A stretch of DNA of 64,000 nucleotides. It comes from Flavobacterium algicola (GTDB lineage: Bacteria; Bacteroidota; Bacteroidia; Flavobacteriales; Flavobacteriaceae). The translations under genes and the position numbers were made by a program. Numbering within the stretch: position 1 is the first letter of the stretch; every line of letters starts with the position of its first letter. Of the stretch, positions 40,763-50,299 are shown piece by piece. A model generated the notes under the pieces. That model worked only from the letters and a program-made list of their open reading frames with translations, was not told the DNA's origin and ran no database searches. Location of the stretch: assembly GCF_022399565.1 (NCBI RefSeq), contig NZ_JAJTUT010000004.1:178956-242955 (forward strand). Reading direction: 5' to 3'.

Positions 40763-41487
40763 TACAATTGAACTGATTTAAGTTTATAAACGGTAAGTGA
40801 TAGAAAAGCGATGGTAAGACTAATAAAATAAATAATATCTCTAGTATCCAACACACCACGGCTCATACTTTTAAAATGTTCTTGCATTCCAACAGCACTA
40901 ATGAAATTTGAAAAAGAGGGAAGGAGTGTGGCAATTCCATCAAATCCAAAATAGAAAAAGAAACAAACAAATACAGCAATTAAAAAAGCTACAATTTGAT
41001 TATCAGATAATGAAGAGGTAAAAACTCCAATGGCAGAATAGCTCGCGATAAGAAATAAAAGGCCAAAGTAAGATCCCAAGGTGCTTCCCATGTCTATATT
41101 TCCTTCTGGGGCTCCCAAACTCCAAATCGCAAACACATAGATGAGTGTAGGTATGATTGCTAAGATAATCATTAAAAAAGCACCAAAAAATTTACCACTT
41201 ACTATATCCCAAAGAGACAGAGGTTTGGTTAATAGTAATTCTAATGTTCCTTGCTTTTTTTCGTCTGAGAAACTGCGCATTGTTACTGCAGGAATTAAAA
41301 ACAACAAAATCCATGGAGATAAAGTAAAAAACGGACTCATATCTGCAAAACCTGAGTTTAAGATATTGTAATCTCCCTCAAATACCCAAAGAAATAATCC
41401 GTTGAGAATTAAAAAAAGAGCAATTACCAAATATCCTATTGGAGAACCAAAAAAGGATTTAAGCTCTCTAAGTGCAATTGATTTCAT
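40762..41487 (-). CDS. gldF: Gliding motility ABC transporter permease GldF
   Basis: 241 residues with six membrane helices (FGSPIGYLVIALFLILNGLFLWV to FISLTIAFLSLTVYKL). ABC-2 permease family; the loop FSDEKKQGTLELLLTKPLSLWDIVSGKF is the characteristic coupling region that contacts the ATPase. GldF, GldG and GldA form one transporter in F. johnsoniae. It shares one base with both neighbours (stop-start overlap to gldG and to the methyltransferase gene). Confidence 0.93.
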   Translation of the reverse strand: MKSIALRELKSFFGSPIGYLVIALFLILNGLFLWVFEGDYNILNSGFADMSPFFTLSPWILLFLIPAVTMRSFSDEKKQGTLELLLTKPLSLWDIVSGKFFGAFLMIILAIIPTLIYVFAIWSLGAPEGNIDMGSTLGSYFGLLFLIASYSAIGVFTSSLSDNQIVAFLIAVFVCFFFYFGFDGIATLLPSFSNFISAVGMQEHFKSMSRGVLDTRDIIYFISLTIAFLSLTVYKLKSVQL

Positions 41488-42317
41488 TATATTTTCTTTA
41501 TAATTAATATATCTTGATGTTCATTTAAATCGCCGGGTGTTACTCCAGACCAATTACCTCTAATGAAATGAGTAATTTGCAACTGGTGCTTTTCGAAAAG
41601 TGAATAAAGAAATTCTTTATCATAGGCAACATTTGCTTCTTTTACATCTCTATCCATTAAAGAATAATTTTTAAAATCATGAGGAAAATTTTTCAATCCA
41701 TTTTGAGACATACTTGTTTTACTTTTTTCGTCAAGAATAAAAAATGTACAGAAACAAATTTTATCTCTTTGTAAAACTCTTCGAATTTCGACTATGTAAT
41801 TTTCTACATCATCTGGCATCATATGAGTAAATACAGAAGTTAAGAACACAAAGTCAAAGTAATTTTCAGAATATGGAAAACGTAAACTAGCTGCTTTATC
41901 TTCTGTCGAATGATTGTATAAATCATTATGAAGCGGAATAAGTTTAAAATTGAAATTAGGAAATTGGCTGCTTATATTTTTAGTACACCAATCGACTCCC
42001 TTTTTTACAATATCAAAGCCTTCATACCTTCCTTCACTTGAAAGATAGGGTGTAAATGGAATCGCCATTCGACCGATACCAGATCCAATATCTAATACTT
42101 TACTATCAGGAGTTAAACGTCCATATTTTTGAAAATGATTGAAGAAGTTTTGACCAACCTTAAGATAGTCTCCTGATCCAGTAAATATCAATCCCTTTGG
42201 GGGCATAAGTAATTTTTTATCTCGAAAGATGTCTGCCGGAAAATAGATGATACGTCTAATACCATATCGCATGGGAATCGGCATTGCGTAAAATAATTTC
42301 CTAATTATCGAATTCAT
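41487..42317 (-). CDS. Class I SAM-dependent methyltransferase
   Basis: 276 residues. The SAM motif I is VLDIGSGIGRMAIPF (about residue 74-88), motif II YEGFDIVKKGVDW, then DFVFLTSVFTHMMPDDVENYIVEIRRVL (Methyltransf_11 type). A hydrophobic N-terminus (MNSIIRKLFYAMPIPMRYGIRRIIYF) may contact the membrane. The C-terminal FIRGNWSGV motif resembles methyltransferases of lipid or polysaccharide genes. It is directly upstream of gldF (one-base overlap) and downstream of the SAM hydroxide adenosyltransferase by 6 bp. The substrate is unknown. Confidence 0.85.
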   Translation of the reverse strand: MNSIIRKLFYAMPIPMRYGIRRIIYFPADIFRDKKLLMPPKGLIFTGSGDYLKVGQNFFNHFQKYGRLTPDSKVLDIGSGIGRMAIPFTPYLSSEGRYEGFDIVKKGVDWCTKNISSQFPNFNFKLIPLHNDLYNHSTEDKAASLRFPYSENYFDFVFLTSVFTHMMPDDVENYIVEIRRVLQRDKICFCTFFILDEKSKTSMSQNGLKNFPHDFKNYSLMDRDVKEANVAYDKEFLYSLFEKHQLQITHFIRGNWSGVTPGDLNEHQDILIIKKI

Positions 42318-42323
42318 TAACTT

Positions 42324-43151
42324 TTATTTAAATTGAATATTGACAACATCTCGATAATGAAGCCCCAACAAACTATGGGCAGAACCGACAGTTGAAGGAT
42401 TACTTCTGAAAATGGCAATTTCTAAAAAACCTGCTTCATTGAAAATAGCTAGCTTTTCTCCCTCATAATTTTTTATAAGGTATTTTTCTGAAATAGCAAT
42501 ATCAGAATAACGAGGCAAGATTGTCTTAATGTTCTTAGTTTTAAGAACTACTTCGTAGGGGCGACCTTTGGCTACTTCTATAAACTGTTTTTTACTTATA
42601 TTGGTTACGACATTTCCTAGATGATCTATATAGATAACATGACCTTTAAGTATATTATTGTCTGCAGAAACAGAAGCTTGCAAATCAGTCACTTGTTTGA
42701 TGCTGTTTAACTCTTTACCAATAACACTTAGCGATCCTCCTCGCGCTATGTGACAAGCTACTTTTACAAATACATCCATATCGGTCGCACTGCTTTCTAG
42801 ACGATCATGAATATTGATTCCGACAATTTTTTGTGGCACAATTTTTTGCGAAAGCATACTAAGGATACCGTTATCGGCTGCAATAAAGTAGTGGTCATTC
42901 CACTGCATCACAAGATGCTGGTTTTCTTTATTTAATTCTAAGTCCACACCAATAATGTGAACGGTACCTTTTGGAAAGCTATTGTAAGCGGCCCCGATTA
43001 TGTAACTAGCTTCTACTGTGTTAAATGGATCAATATCGTGTGATATATCAATAATTGTGCATTCAGCAAATTCCGATAACAGTTTCCCTTTAAGCGCACC
43101 CACAAAGTGATCTTTCAAGCCGTAATCGGTAGTGAGGGTAATTATTGACAT
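42324..43151 (-). CDS. SAM hydroxide adenosyltransferase (DUF62)
   Basis: 275 residues. Family marks: ITLTTDYGLKDHFVGALKG (N-terminal SAM site), DISHDIDPFNTVEASYI, and DHLGNVVTNI near residue 195. DUF62 enzymes cleave SAM with water-derived hydroxide to adenosine and methionine; the fluorinase group needs other residues, and nothing here suggests halogenation. It starts the unit SAM hydrolase - methyltransferase - gldF - gldG, which is curious because both first genes use SAM. Confidence 0.92.
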   Translation of the reverse strand: MSIITLTTDYGLKDHFVGALKGKLLSEFAECTIIDISHDIDPFNTVEASYIIGAAYNSFPKGTVHIIGVDLELNKENQHLVMQWNDHYFIAADNGILSMLSQKIVPQKIVGINIHDRLESSATDMDVFVKVACHIARGGSLSVIGKELNSIKQVTDLQASVSADNNILKGHVIYIDHLGNVVTNISKKQFIEVAKGRPYEVVLKTKNIKTILPRYSDIAISEKYLIKNYEGEKLAIFNEAGFLEIAIFRSNPSTVGSAHSLLGLHYRDVVNIQFK

Positions 43152-43347
43152 AATTTTGTTTATAACTATTACTGGAATCTAAAACTAATTTTTATTAAAT
43201 TTGAGAAATGCAAAGCTAATAATAGTAATCTCAAAAATGCAACAAAACAAAAAACAAATTCGACTTCATTAGGAATTAGATTAAGATTTAAATCCTAAAT
43301 TGTAGTACAAAATTATTTGTCTGAATGTTAATTTAAAACTGAACAAT

Positions 43348-44298
43348 TTGAACGAAAGAATCATCGAGCTCATAGACATCGCACCAAAAGAGTTTTGGGG
43401 CGCTCAAGACTCTCATCTTGAAATGATTAAAAAGTACTACCCTAAACTAAAAATTGTGGCGAGAGGCACAACGTTGAAGGCTTTTGGTGAAAAAGAAATA
43501 TTAGATGAGTTCGAAAAAAGATTTCAGCGACTATTACTACATTTTTCTAGGTATAACAATATTGACGATAATGTAATAGAGCGCGTTATTTTAGGGGACG
43601 GAGAAGAAGATAAAAAAACAACAATAAACGATAAAATTCTTGTGCATGGCGTAGGAGGTAAGATGATAAAAGCACTTACTCCAAACCAGCAACTGCTAGT
43701 AGACACAATAAATAAAAATGATATGGTATTTGCTGTTGGACCTGCGGGGACTGGTAAAACCTACACAGGAGTAGCAATGGCTGTAAAAGCTTTAAAAGAG
43801 AAGCAAGTCAAAAAAATCATTTTGACGCGACCAGCAGTTGAAGCGGGAGAGAATCTAGGTTTTCTGCCAGGTGATATGAAGGAAAAGTTAGATCCCTATA
43901 TGCAACCACTCTACGATGCATTGCGCGATATGATACCGAATGAAAAATTAGAGGATTACATTACCAAAGGAATTATACAAATTGCTCCTCTAGCATTTAT
44001 GAGAGGAAGAACATTAGATCATGCCTTTGTAATTCTGGATGAGGCGCAAAATACTACGCATTCACAAATGAAAATGTTTTTGACGCGTATGGGGAAAAAT
44101 GCCAAATTCATGATAACTGGAGATCCAGGACAGGTTGATTTACCAAGAAGAACAATTTCTGGACTAAAAGAAGCGTTATTAGTGTTGAAAGATATAGAAG
44201 GTATTGGAATTATCTATCTTGATGACAAAGATATCGTGAGACATAAGTTGGTTAAAAAAGTAATTGATGCTTACAAATACACCGAAAACACCGACTAA
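43348..44298 (+). CDS. PhoH-family ATPase
   Basis: 316 residues starting with TTG (LNERIIELIDIAPKEFW is the usual flavobacterial beginning, and no ATG fits). P-loop: FAVGPAGTGKTYTGVAMAV (about 131-149), Walker B FVILDEAQNTTHSQMKMFL (about 226-244) and FMITGDPGQVDLPR. PhoH proteins are cytoplasmic RNA-linked ATPases, sometimes with RNA helicase or nuclease partners; the exact role is not settled. A KH-like N-terminal part (about 1-80) is consistent with RNA binding. A terminator follows. Confidence 0.92.
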   Translation: MNERIIELIDIAPKEFWGAQDSHLEMIKKYYPKLKIVARGTTLKAFGEKEILDEFEKRFQRLLLHFSRYNNIDDNVIERVILGDGEEDKKTTINDKILVHGVGGKMIKALTPNQQLLVDTINKNDMVFAVGPAGTGKTYTGVAMAVKALKEKQVKKIILTRPAVEAGENLGFLPGDMKEKLDPYMQPLYDALRDMIPNEKLEDYITKGIIQIAPLAFMRGRTLDHAFVILDEAQNTTHSQMKMFLTRMGKNAKFMITGDPGQVDLPRRTISGLKEALLVLKDIEGIGIIYLDDKDIVRHKLVKKVIDAYKYTENTD

Positions 44299-44320
44299 AT
44301 GAATAAAAATTGGTAAATAG

Positions 44321-44343
44321 ACGACCTCAAGTGAGGTCGTTTT
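44321..44343 (+). terminator. phoH-like gene terminator
   Basis: Stem ACGACCTC / GAGGTCGT with loop AAGT and trailing TTTT; sits between the PhoH and SDR genes. Confidence 0.75.
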
Positions 44344-44377
44344 CATTGGAGGAAAGAATAAAATAAATAATAATATA

Positions 44378-45190
44378 TTGAAAACAGTATTGATTACAGG
44401 TGCTTGTGGAGGAATAGGAAAAGCTACAGCCTTGTATTTTGCTAAAAATGGCTGGAATGTAATAGCAACCATGATTAGTTTGGAAAAATGTGGAGATTTA
44501 GATAGAGTGGAAAACATTAGCTGCTTTATACTAGATGTCACTTCAACAGAAAGTATTAATAAATGCAAAGCAGATATTCTACAAAAATACAAAAATATTG
44601 ATGTTGTTATCAATAACGCTGGTATTGGTTATAGAAGCTTTGTTGAGTTGTCTGAAGACGATAAAATTGATGCTATCGTAGATGTTAATTGGCTTGGAGT
44701 AGTAAAAATAAGTCGTGCTTTTATTCCTGTATTCAGAAAACAAAATCACGGTCTTTTTATTAATATTACTTCCATCGCAGGATTGGTTAATTTACCGCTT
44801 GGTAGTTTCTACCACTCGACAAAGCATGCTGTCGAAAGCTTCTCTGAATGCATGGCATATGAAATTAAAGATTTTAATATTGGAGTCGCTACAGTTCAAT
44901 TTGGAAATACACCTTCTAATTTTCAAAAAAACGTCACAAAATCTCCAGAATCGAATGTCCCATCGTATGTTGCTTTAATGCAAAAAATAGATGGACTATT
45001 GGCCAAAAAAACTAAGAAAAATGTTGATTTGAAGGATGATATTGTTCAAACACTTTTTAAAATTGCTGCAAACCCGCCACGACATTTCAAGCGATACACG
45101 ATCGGATTTGATGCTAATCTTTTAAATATTTTGAGAAAAAGAGTCGGATACCGATTATTTTCAAAAATTGTTAGAAGATCTGTTTTCTAG
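44378..45190 (+). CDS. Short-chain dehydrogenase/reductase
   Basis: 270 residues, starting with TTG (LKTVLITGACGGIGKA). SDR marks: TGACGGIGKA (cofactor loop, residues about 7-16), NNAGIGY (about 85), catalytic Ser in NITSIAGLV, and YHSTKHA (catalytic Tyr and Lys). A strong purine site GGAGGAAAG lies 26 bp ahead. The C-terminal LLAKKTKKNVDLKDDI and HFKRYTIGFDANLLNILR are like classical SDRs acting on retinal or steroid-type substrates, but the substrate is unknown. It follows the PhoH terminator and precedes a HAD phosphatase gene. Confidence 0.9.
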   Translation: MKTVLITGACGGIGKATALYFAKNGWNVIATMISLEKCGDLDRVENISCFILDVTSTESINKCKADILQKYKNIDVVINNAGIGYRSFVELSEDDKIDAIVDVNWLGVVKISRAFIPVFRKQNHGLFINITSIAGLVNLPLGSFYHSTKHAVESFSECMAYEIKDFNIGVATVQFGNTPSNFQKNVTKSPESNVPSYVALMQKIDGLLAKKTKKNVDLKDDIVQTLFKIAANPPRHFKRYTIGFDANLLNILRKRVGYRLFSKIVRRSVF

Positions 45191-45266
45191 CATTTAAGAG
45201 CAGTGCTCCATTAGCTTTTTAAATTTCTATTACGTTTAAAAGACGGTAAACCTACAAACTAAAAAA

Positions 45267-46100
45267 ATGAATCATTTAGAGAATATTAAAGTAATTGTAA
45301 CGGATTTAGATGGAACTTTGTTAGATAAAAGCCACCAAATTGCAACTTACACTAAAACTATTTTTCGAGAATTACATCAACAAAATTATTTGATTATTGT
45401 TGCGACCGGTAGGCACCATCTTGATGCTATGCCATTGGTAGAAAGTTTGGGTTTTCCAATTTATTTGGTTACTTCAAATGGTGCTCGTATTCATGCACCC
45501 AACAAAGAGCTGTTGTTTTCTAAAGATATGAAAAGCGATTCGATCAAATCTGTTTTAGATTTAGATATTGATCCTGAAATTACAACTGTACTTTTTAAAG
45601 AGGATGTTTGGCAAACAAATAAACATAACGAAAAATTAAACGATTTCCAGAAAGTTTTAAATTATGTTCCAGAATTGGTTAATTACAAAGAGGTAACAGA
45701 TTTTAAAGCTATAAAGATGTTTTTTACACATCCAAGTCATTCAAAACTAATAGCACTTCGAGATCAAATCTTAGTAAATCATAATGGTTTATTTAGTCAT
45801 GCTTTTAGTTTACCTTATTGTTTGGAATTTATGGATAATACAGTAGATAAAAGTGTTGCGATAGCAAAAATTCTAGAAATTGAAAATCATAGTTTTGACC
45901 AAGCTATATCTTTTGGAGATGGCTACAATGATGAAGGTATGCTGATTAAAACTGCCAAAGGACTATTGATGGGCAATGCTCCTGATAGTTTAAAACAAAA
46001 ACTATCCCAATTAGAAGTTATAGATACAAATGAATTCGATGGTGTTGCCAAATATTTATCGAAAAATATATTAAAAAGATCTAGTAGTCCTACATTGTAA
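45267..46100 (+). CDS. Cof-type HAD phosphatase
   Basis: 277 residues. The HAD motif I is VIVTDLDGTLLDK (nucleophile Asp at about 14), motif II VATGRH, motif III the region with Lys212 in KSVAIAKIL, and motif IV SFGDGYNDEGMLIKTAKG. Cap type C2b as in YbiV/Cof. These dephosphorylate sugar phosphates or flavin-type metabolites in the cytoplasm; substrate unknown. It is 76 bp behind the SDR and probably co-transcribed. Confidence 0.92.
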   Translation: MNHLENIKVIVTDLDGTLLDKSHQIATYTKTIFRELHQQNYLIIVATGRHHLDAMPLVESLGFPIYLVTSNGARIHAPNKELLFSKDMKSDSIKSVLDLDIDPEITTVLFKEDVWQTNKHNEKLNDFQKVLNYVPELVNYKEVTDFKAIKMFFTHPSHSKLIALRDQILVNHNGLFSHAFSLPYCLEFMDNTVDKSVAIAKILEIENHSFDQAISFGDGYNDEGMLIKTAKGLLMGNAPDSLKQKLSQLEVIDTNEFDGVAKYLSKNILKRSSSPTL

Positions 46101-46176
46101 AGTAGAATTGAGTTAACCTCGGAATTTTTATATTATGAGTCCGTTGCCAATTGTTTTAATGTCGCTGTCAATTGAA

Positions 46177-48414
46177 TCACAGTAATGCATCAAAATGAAT
46201 AGGAAATTTATTGATTCGTTTACCAGTGGCATGAAATATTGCATTTGCTATAGCGGGTGCCATGGAGGCTAAGCCAATTTCACCTACACCTTTACTTCCT
46301 AGTTCATTAATTATTTCATCATTTTCTTCTACAAATAGTACATCTAATTCATGAATATCGGCATGTACAGGAATATGATACTCTCCCAGATTTGTATTCA
46401 TATACTTTCCTAAATGATGATCTGTCAAAGTTTCTTCTCGCAGTGCTTTGCTAATTCCCCAAATCATTCCACCTAGTATTTGACTGCGGGCAGTTTTCGG
46501 ATTTATAATTTTTCCGGCTGCAACTGCTGTCACAGCTCTTGTAACATTAATAACTCCTAACTCTTCATCTACTTCAACCTCTACAAATGCTGCGCTGTGT
46601 GCTGCGCGTGTGTATTGTTTTATTTTTAAAAGGTTAGGGATATTTGTTTTTGAGGTTTTTATTACTTTTTCCTCGTTATCTATGACAACACTTTTGATAG
46701 ATACAGCACTGTTTGGTTTATTTGGTAAAAATATTTTGCCATCTTCAAAAACTACATCTTTGAATTTTACTTTTTTGAATGCAGAATGCTTCATTTTTTT
46801 AGCTTGTCGAAAGATCTTTTTCTTAAGTGCAGTACAAACGGCTTTAACTGCAGAGCCAATAACACCAGTCGTATAGGAGCCGCCCTGAATTGGAGCCAAA
46901 GGCATTTTACTATCTCCATATGCAAAAGTGACATCACTAATTGAAATCCCTAATGTTTCTGCGGCAATTTGAGTCATGATAGTCTTAGTTCCTGTTCCGA
47001 TATCTGTCACCGCACTTGTCACTTTCACTTTACCTTCTCTATCAATTTTCGCTTTCGCCTTAGCAGGAAGAGCAATAACATCCCAAATCCCTGTACTCAT
47101 TCCAGTTCCTACTAATCGGTTTCCTCGTTTAGTTGAACGTGGCTCAGGGTTTCTATCCGACCAACCAAATTTTTCAGCACCTTGCAGATAGCATGCTTTT
47201 AATTCTTTACTTGAATAAGGTTTGTCTGCACTTACATCTCTTTCTGAGTAGTTAAGTAGTCTCAAGGCCAAGGGATCAATATTTAATTCATAGGAGAGAG
47301 CATCCATTGTGGCTTCTATTGCATGCAAGCCCGTACTTCCGCCAGGTGCGCGCATGTCCATAGGCGTAAACAAATCCAATGGTACTAATTTATAATCTAA
47401 TAAAGTATTTTTTGCAGGATATAACATATTTGCCCAATTAACTACGACTTCTGTATAATCTTCAAAATGAGAAGTTTCTGCTATAGCGGAATGGTGGATT
47501 GCGGTAACTATCCCATCTGCTGAGGCTCCAAATTTTGTACGCTGTATTGTCTGCGGTCTGTGTCCAAAAGTAAACATTTGTGCCCTGTCCATTGTAACTC
47601 TTACATTTCGCTTAAGTTCCAACGATGCCATGACGCAAAGAAATAGTTGGTATTGCGGTCTTAAACCCGAACCAAATCCACCACCAACAAAAGGTGAAAG
47701 AACTCTAACATCTTTAAAATGTAGCCCAAAAACATTTGCTATATATATTTGGCAATTGTTTGTTCCTTGTGTTTTATCGTATACAGTTAATTTACCATCG
47801 CCTTCAAAAATAGTGGTAGTTGCAAAAAGTTCTAACGGATTATGATGTTCAGCACCATGAAAAAATTCTCCTTCATATTTTGCATCCGCTTGCTCATAAG
47901 CTTCTTCAAAGTTTCCAGTAGGGCTGGGAGGAAGAGGTTTAATAGAAGTTGCCATTCCTTTTTTAGGATTACGAGCTGCTGCTAATCGCATCATTAATTC
48001 GGTTTCAAAAGTTTCTTCTTCATAAGTTATTTTAAGTAATGAAGCGGCATAACGTGAAGTTTCAAAACATTCTGCAACAACTAAGGCAATGGGCTGACCA
48101 TTATATAAAACTTGATTGTTATAAAGTGGTTTAAATGGTGTTCCAGGTGGCGCATCCATATCAGTATATAAAATGTCGAACCAAGGAAGCTTGGATCGAT
48201 TAGTATGTGAATATATTTCGATAACACCTGAGATTTTCCTCGCACTACTTTCATCGATTGCGATAATTTTTCCTTTGGTAATGGTACTATTCACAATATA
48301 TCCATGTACTAAATCAGATTCATTGTAGTCAGCTGCATATTTTGCGGCGCCCGTAACTTTGAGGTTTCCTTCAAGTCTACTTACTGGTTTTCCTATTTGT
48401 TTTGATGTTTTCAT
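46177..48414 (-). CDS. Molybdenum hydroxylase large subunit (PaoC/YagR-like)
   Basis: 745 residues. It opens KQIGKPVSRLEGNLKVTGAAKYAADY; the molybdopterin-binding loops are FVGGGFGSGLRPQYQ and MRAPGGSTGLHAIEATMDAL, with GGSYTTGVIGSAVKA, and the catalytic glutamate in GVGEIGLASMAP near the end (about 705-716). It should hydroxylate an aldehyde or N-heterocycle with water as oxygen donor, in complex with the FAD and 2Fe-2S subunits upstream. All three genes are nearly contiguous (6-bp gap and 8-bp overlap). The substrate is unknown. It is a close relative of the large subunit of the divergent operon on the plus strand. Confidence 0.92.
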   Translation of the reverse strand: MKTSKQIGKPVSRLEGNLKVTGAAKYAADYNESDLVHGYIVNSTITKGKIIAIDESSARKISGVIEIYSHTNRSKLPWFDILYTDMDAPPGTPFKPLYNNQVLYNGQPIALVVAECFETSRYAASLLKITYEEETFETELMMRLAAARNPKKGMATSIKPLPPSPTGNFEEAYEQADAKYEGEFFHGAEHHNPLELFATTTIFEGDGKLTVYDKTQGTNNCQIYIANVFGLHFKDVRVLSPFVGGGFGSGLRPQYQLFLCVMASLELKRNVRVTMDRAQMFTFGHRPQTIQRTKFGASADGIVTAIHHSAIAETSHFEDYTEVVVNWANMLYPAKNTLLDYKLVPLDLFTPMDMRAPGGSTGLHAIEATMDALSYELNIDPLALRLLNYSERDVSADKPYSSKELKACYLQGAEKFGWSDRNPEPRSTKRGNRLVGTGMSTGIWDVIALPAKAKAKIDREGKVKVTSAVTDIGTGTKTIMTQIAAETLGISISDVTFAYGDSKMPLAPIQGGSYTTGVIGSAVKAVCTALKKKIFRQAKKMKHSAFKKVKFKDVVFEDGKIFLPNKPNSAVSIKSVVIDNEEKVIKTSKTNIPNLLKIKQYTRAAHSAAFVEVEVDEELGVINVTRAVTAVAAGKIINPKTARSQILGGMIWGISKALREETLTDHHLGKYMNTNLGEYHIPVHADIHELDVLFVEENDEIINELGSKGVGEIGLASMAPAIANAIFHATGKRINKFPIHFDALL

Positions 48415-48420
48415 AGCTTA

Positions 48421-49440
48421 TTATAAAGAGGGTTGTGCTCCTGGTCGTAGTGTTTCTGGATGAATGGCCATGATACAATTGCGTACAATTGCTCTTTTTG
48501 AAAGTTCGATTTTAAAATCATTGTCGCCAAAGCCTTTGGCATCTTTTAAAATAAGTTCAGCAGCTGAAGCAAAATTGACCGCAGTAGGATTTTTTCCAAT
48601 TAAAAAATCTTCGGCCTCAGGAACGCGCCATGGCTTGTGAGCTATTCCTCCAAGTACAATACGAATTTTTTGAATTAAGCCATTTTCTAGTTTCATTCCG
48701 GTTGCAACACTAACTAATGCAAATGCGTAAGAATTTCGATCTCGCAGCTTTAAATAAGAATAATTCTCAGCAAAACCTTCTGGAGGTAAACTTATACCAG
48801 TTATAATTTCATTTGGTTGAAGATTATTATCTATTTCGGGAGTATTCCCCGGAAGACGATGAAATGCTGAAAATTTGATCTCACGTTTACCTACAGAACT
48901 TACGACATGTACAACTGCTTCAAGTGCGGCCAATGCAACACACATATCAGATGGGAAAACAGCAATACAATCTTCGCTGGTTCCTACTATAGCATGCATT
49001 CGATTTAAACCATTTTTTGCAGGGCAACCCGAACCAGGTTTTCTTTTGTTGCAAGGAGAAGCGGCATCATAAAAATAATAACAGCGCGTACGCTGCAAAA
49101 TATTACCACCATTGGTAGCACTATTGCGAATCTGTGCTGATGCTCCCGCTAAAATAGCTCTGGATAATAAAGGATAGTTTTTTTCAACTTCCATATGATA
49201 GGCGGTATCTGAATTTGTGGCCAGAGCTCCTAAAAAGAGTCCACCATCTTCAGTTTGCTGAATACGCTTAAATTTTTCGATGCCGTTAATATCGATCAAT
49301 AATTTAGGTTGGATAAGATTGTATTTCCATAAATCTATAATATTAGTACCACCCGCAATAATTTGCGTTAGATTACACTTTGAAATTTGATCCAAGGCAT
49401 CAGCCGTTTCCGAAACTTTTTGGTAGCTAAAATTATTCAT
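48421..49440 (-). CDS. FAD-binding subunit of molybdenum hydroxylase (PaoB-like)
   Basis: 339 residues of the CO-dehydrogenase-M type. FAD site: IIAGGTNIIDLWKYN (about 30-44) and SATNGGNILQRTRC. After it a cysteine set CYYFYDAASPCNKRKPGSGC holds the place of the extra [4Fe-4S] cluster of E. coli PaoB, so electrons can go from molybdenum via 2Fe-2S and FAD or 4Fe-4S. The stop is 6 bp before the large subunit gene, and the start overlaps the 2Fe-2S gene by 8 bp. Co-transcription is certain in practice. Confidence 0.9.
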   Translation of the reverse strand: MNNFSYQKVSETADALDQISKCNLTQIIAGGTNIIDLWKYNLIQPKLLIDINGIEKFKRIQQTEDGGLFLGALATNSDTAYHMEVEKNYPLLSRAILAGASAQIRNSATNGGNILQRTRCYYFYDAASPCNKRKPGSGCPAKNGLNRMHAIVGTSEDCIAVFPSDMCVALAALEAVVHVVSSVGKREIKFSAFHRLPGNTPEIDNNLQPNEIITGISLPPEGFAENYSYLKLRDRNSYAFALVSVATGMKLENGLIQKIRIVLGGIAHKPWRVPEAEDFLIGKNPTAVNFASAAELILKDAKGFGDNDFKIELSKRAIVRNCIMAIHPETLRPGAQPSL

Positions 49441-49954
49441 AATTCCCTTTATTTTTGATTTCGATTATGGCATCTATAATATTAGTGTTGGCCCCACATC
49501 TGCATAAATTGCCACTCATCTGTTCTTTAATTTCTTCACGAGTATTCGCTTTACCTTCCTTCAGCATTGCAATTGCGCTACATATTTGTCCTGGAGTACA
49601 ATAACCGCATTGAAAGGCATCGTGCTTGATGAAAGCTTTCTGCAAAGGGTGCAATTCATCGCCATCTGCTATTCCTTCTATAGTTGTAATTTCAGATTTG
49701 TTTTTCATTACTGCCAATGTAAGACAGCTCAGTATTCGATTACCATCACAGATAACAGTGCAAGCTCCACATTGGCCATGATCACAACCTTTCTTTGTGC
49801 CAGTTAAGTTACAGTGGTCGCGAATGGCATCCAATAGACTAACCCAAGGCAATACATTTAATTGTAAACAATTGCCATTAATTTTTAATTTAACTTGAGA
49901 AGTGGTTAAATTAAAGTCATTATTATTTTCTCTATCGGTGCTTTCTGCTTTCAT
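49433..49954 (-). CDS. 2Fe-2S subunit of molybdenum hydroxylase, no Tat signal
   Basis: 173 residues. First ferredoxin-type cluster: GCDHGQCGACTV plus a later Cys (about 59-82); second cluster: CGYCTPGQICSA and GNLCRCGAN (about 115-160), as in PaoA/CoxS. Unlike the corresponding gene of the divergent operon, the N-terminus (MKAESTDRENNNDFN) has no twin-arginine signal, so this complex should stay in the cytoplasm. It is the first gene of its operon. Confidence 0.92.
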   Translation of the reverse strand: MKAESTDRENNNDFNLTTSQVKLKINGNCLQLNVLPWVSLLDAIRDHCNLTGTKKGCDHGQCGACTVICDGNRILSCLTLAVMKNKSEITTIEGIADGDELHPLQKAFIKHDAFQCGYCTPGQICSAIAMLKEGKANTREEIKEQMSGNLCRCGANTNIIDAIIEIKNKGNYE

Positions 49955-50299
49955 ATTTTGCTTATATGTAGTGACAGTTAAAAACTGTAATATGTTTTAC
50001 AATTATGAAAGTATAAAGGATTCTTGAATTGGTCAAATATTTTATAAAGGAAATTTGCTTTTAGAGTGATATGAGTTAATAATTTTTTTGTTTGAATTAA
50101 TTACGGCTTAGTTGCTGTCGCAACTTTGTAATAGCTGTTTTTATTAGAATGAATTTTAACACTTCATTTTTTTAGGAAATACTTCTATGAGTTTGTTACA
50201 TAGTGCGTTGCCATTGTTGAAAGATTTTAAAAATGCAAAAACAGTGAATAAGGTTTGTAAATCAAGATAGAATGTGAAGGGTAATTTAGACTTAATTAT
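49955..50299. other. Divergent promoter region of the two hydroxylase operons
   Basis: 345 bp without a gene; no regulator frame. It contains a promoter for the minus-strand operon near 50006-50037 and, unseen, that for the plus-strand operon. A short stem TTGC / GCAA and several AT palindromes occur, but I cannot name an operator. Confidence 0.5.
50006..50037 (-). promoter_or_regulatory. Promoter of the cytoplasmic hydroxylase operon
   Basis: On the minus strand TTTG (50034-50037), 20-bp spacer, TACTTTCA (50006-50013). The -7 box is one base off TAnnTTTG. It lies about 50 bp before the 2Fe-2S gene. Confidence 0.5.
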
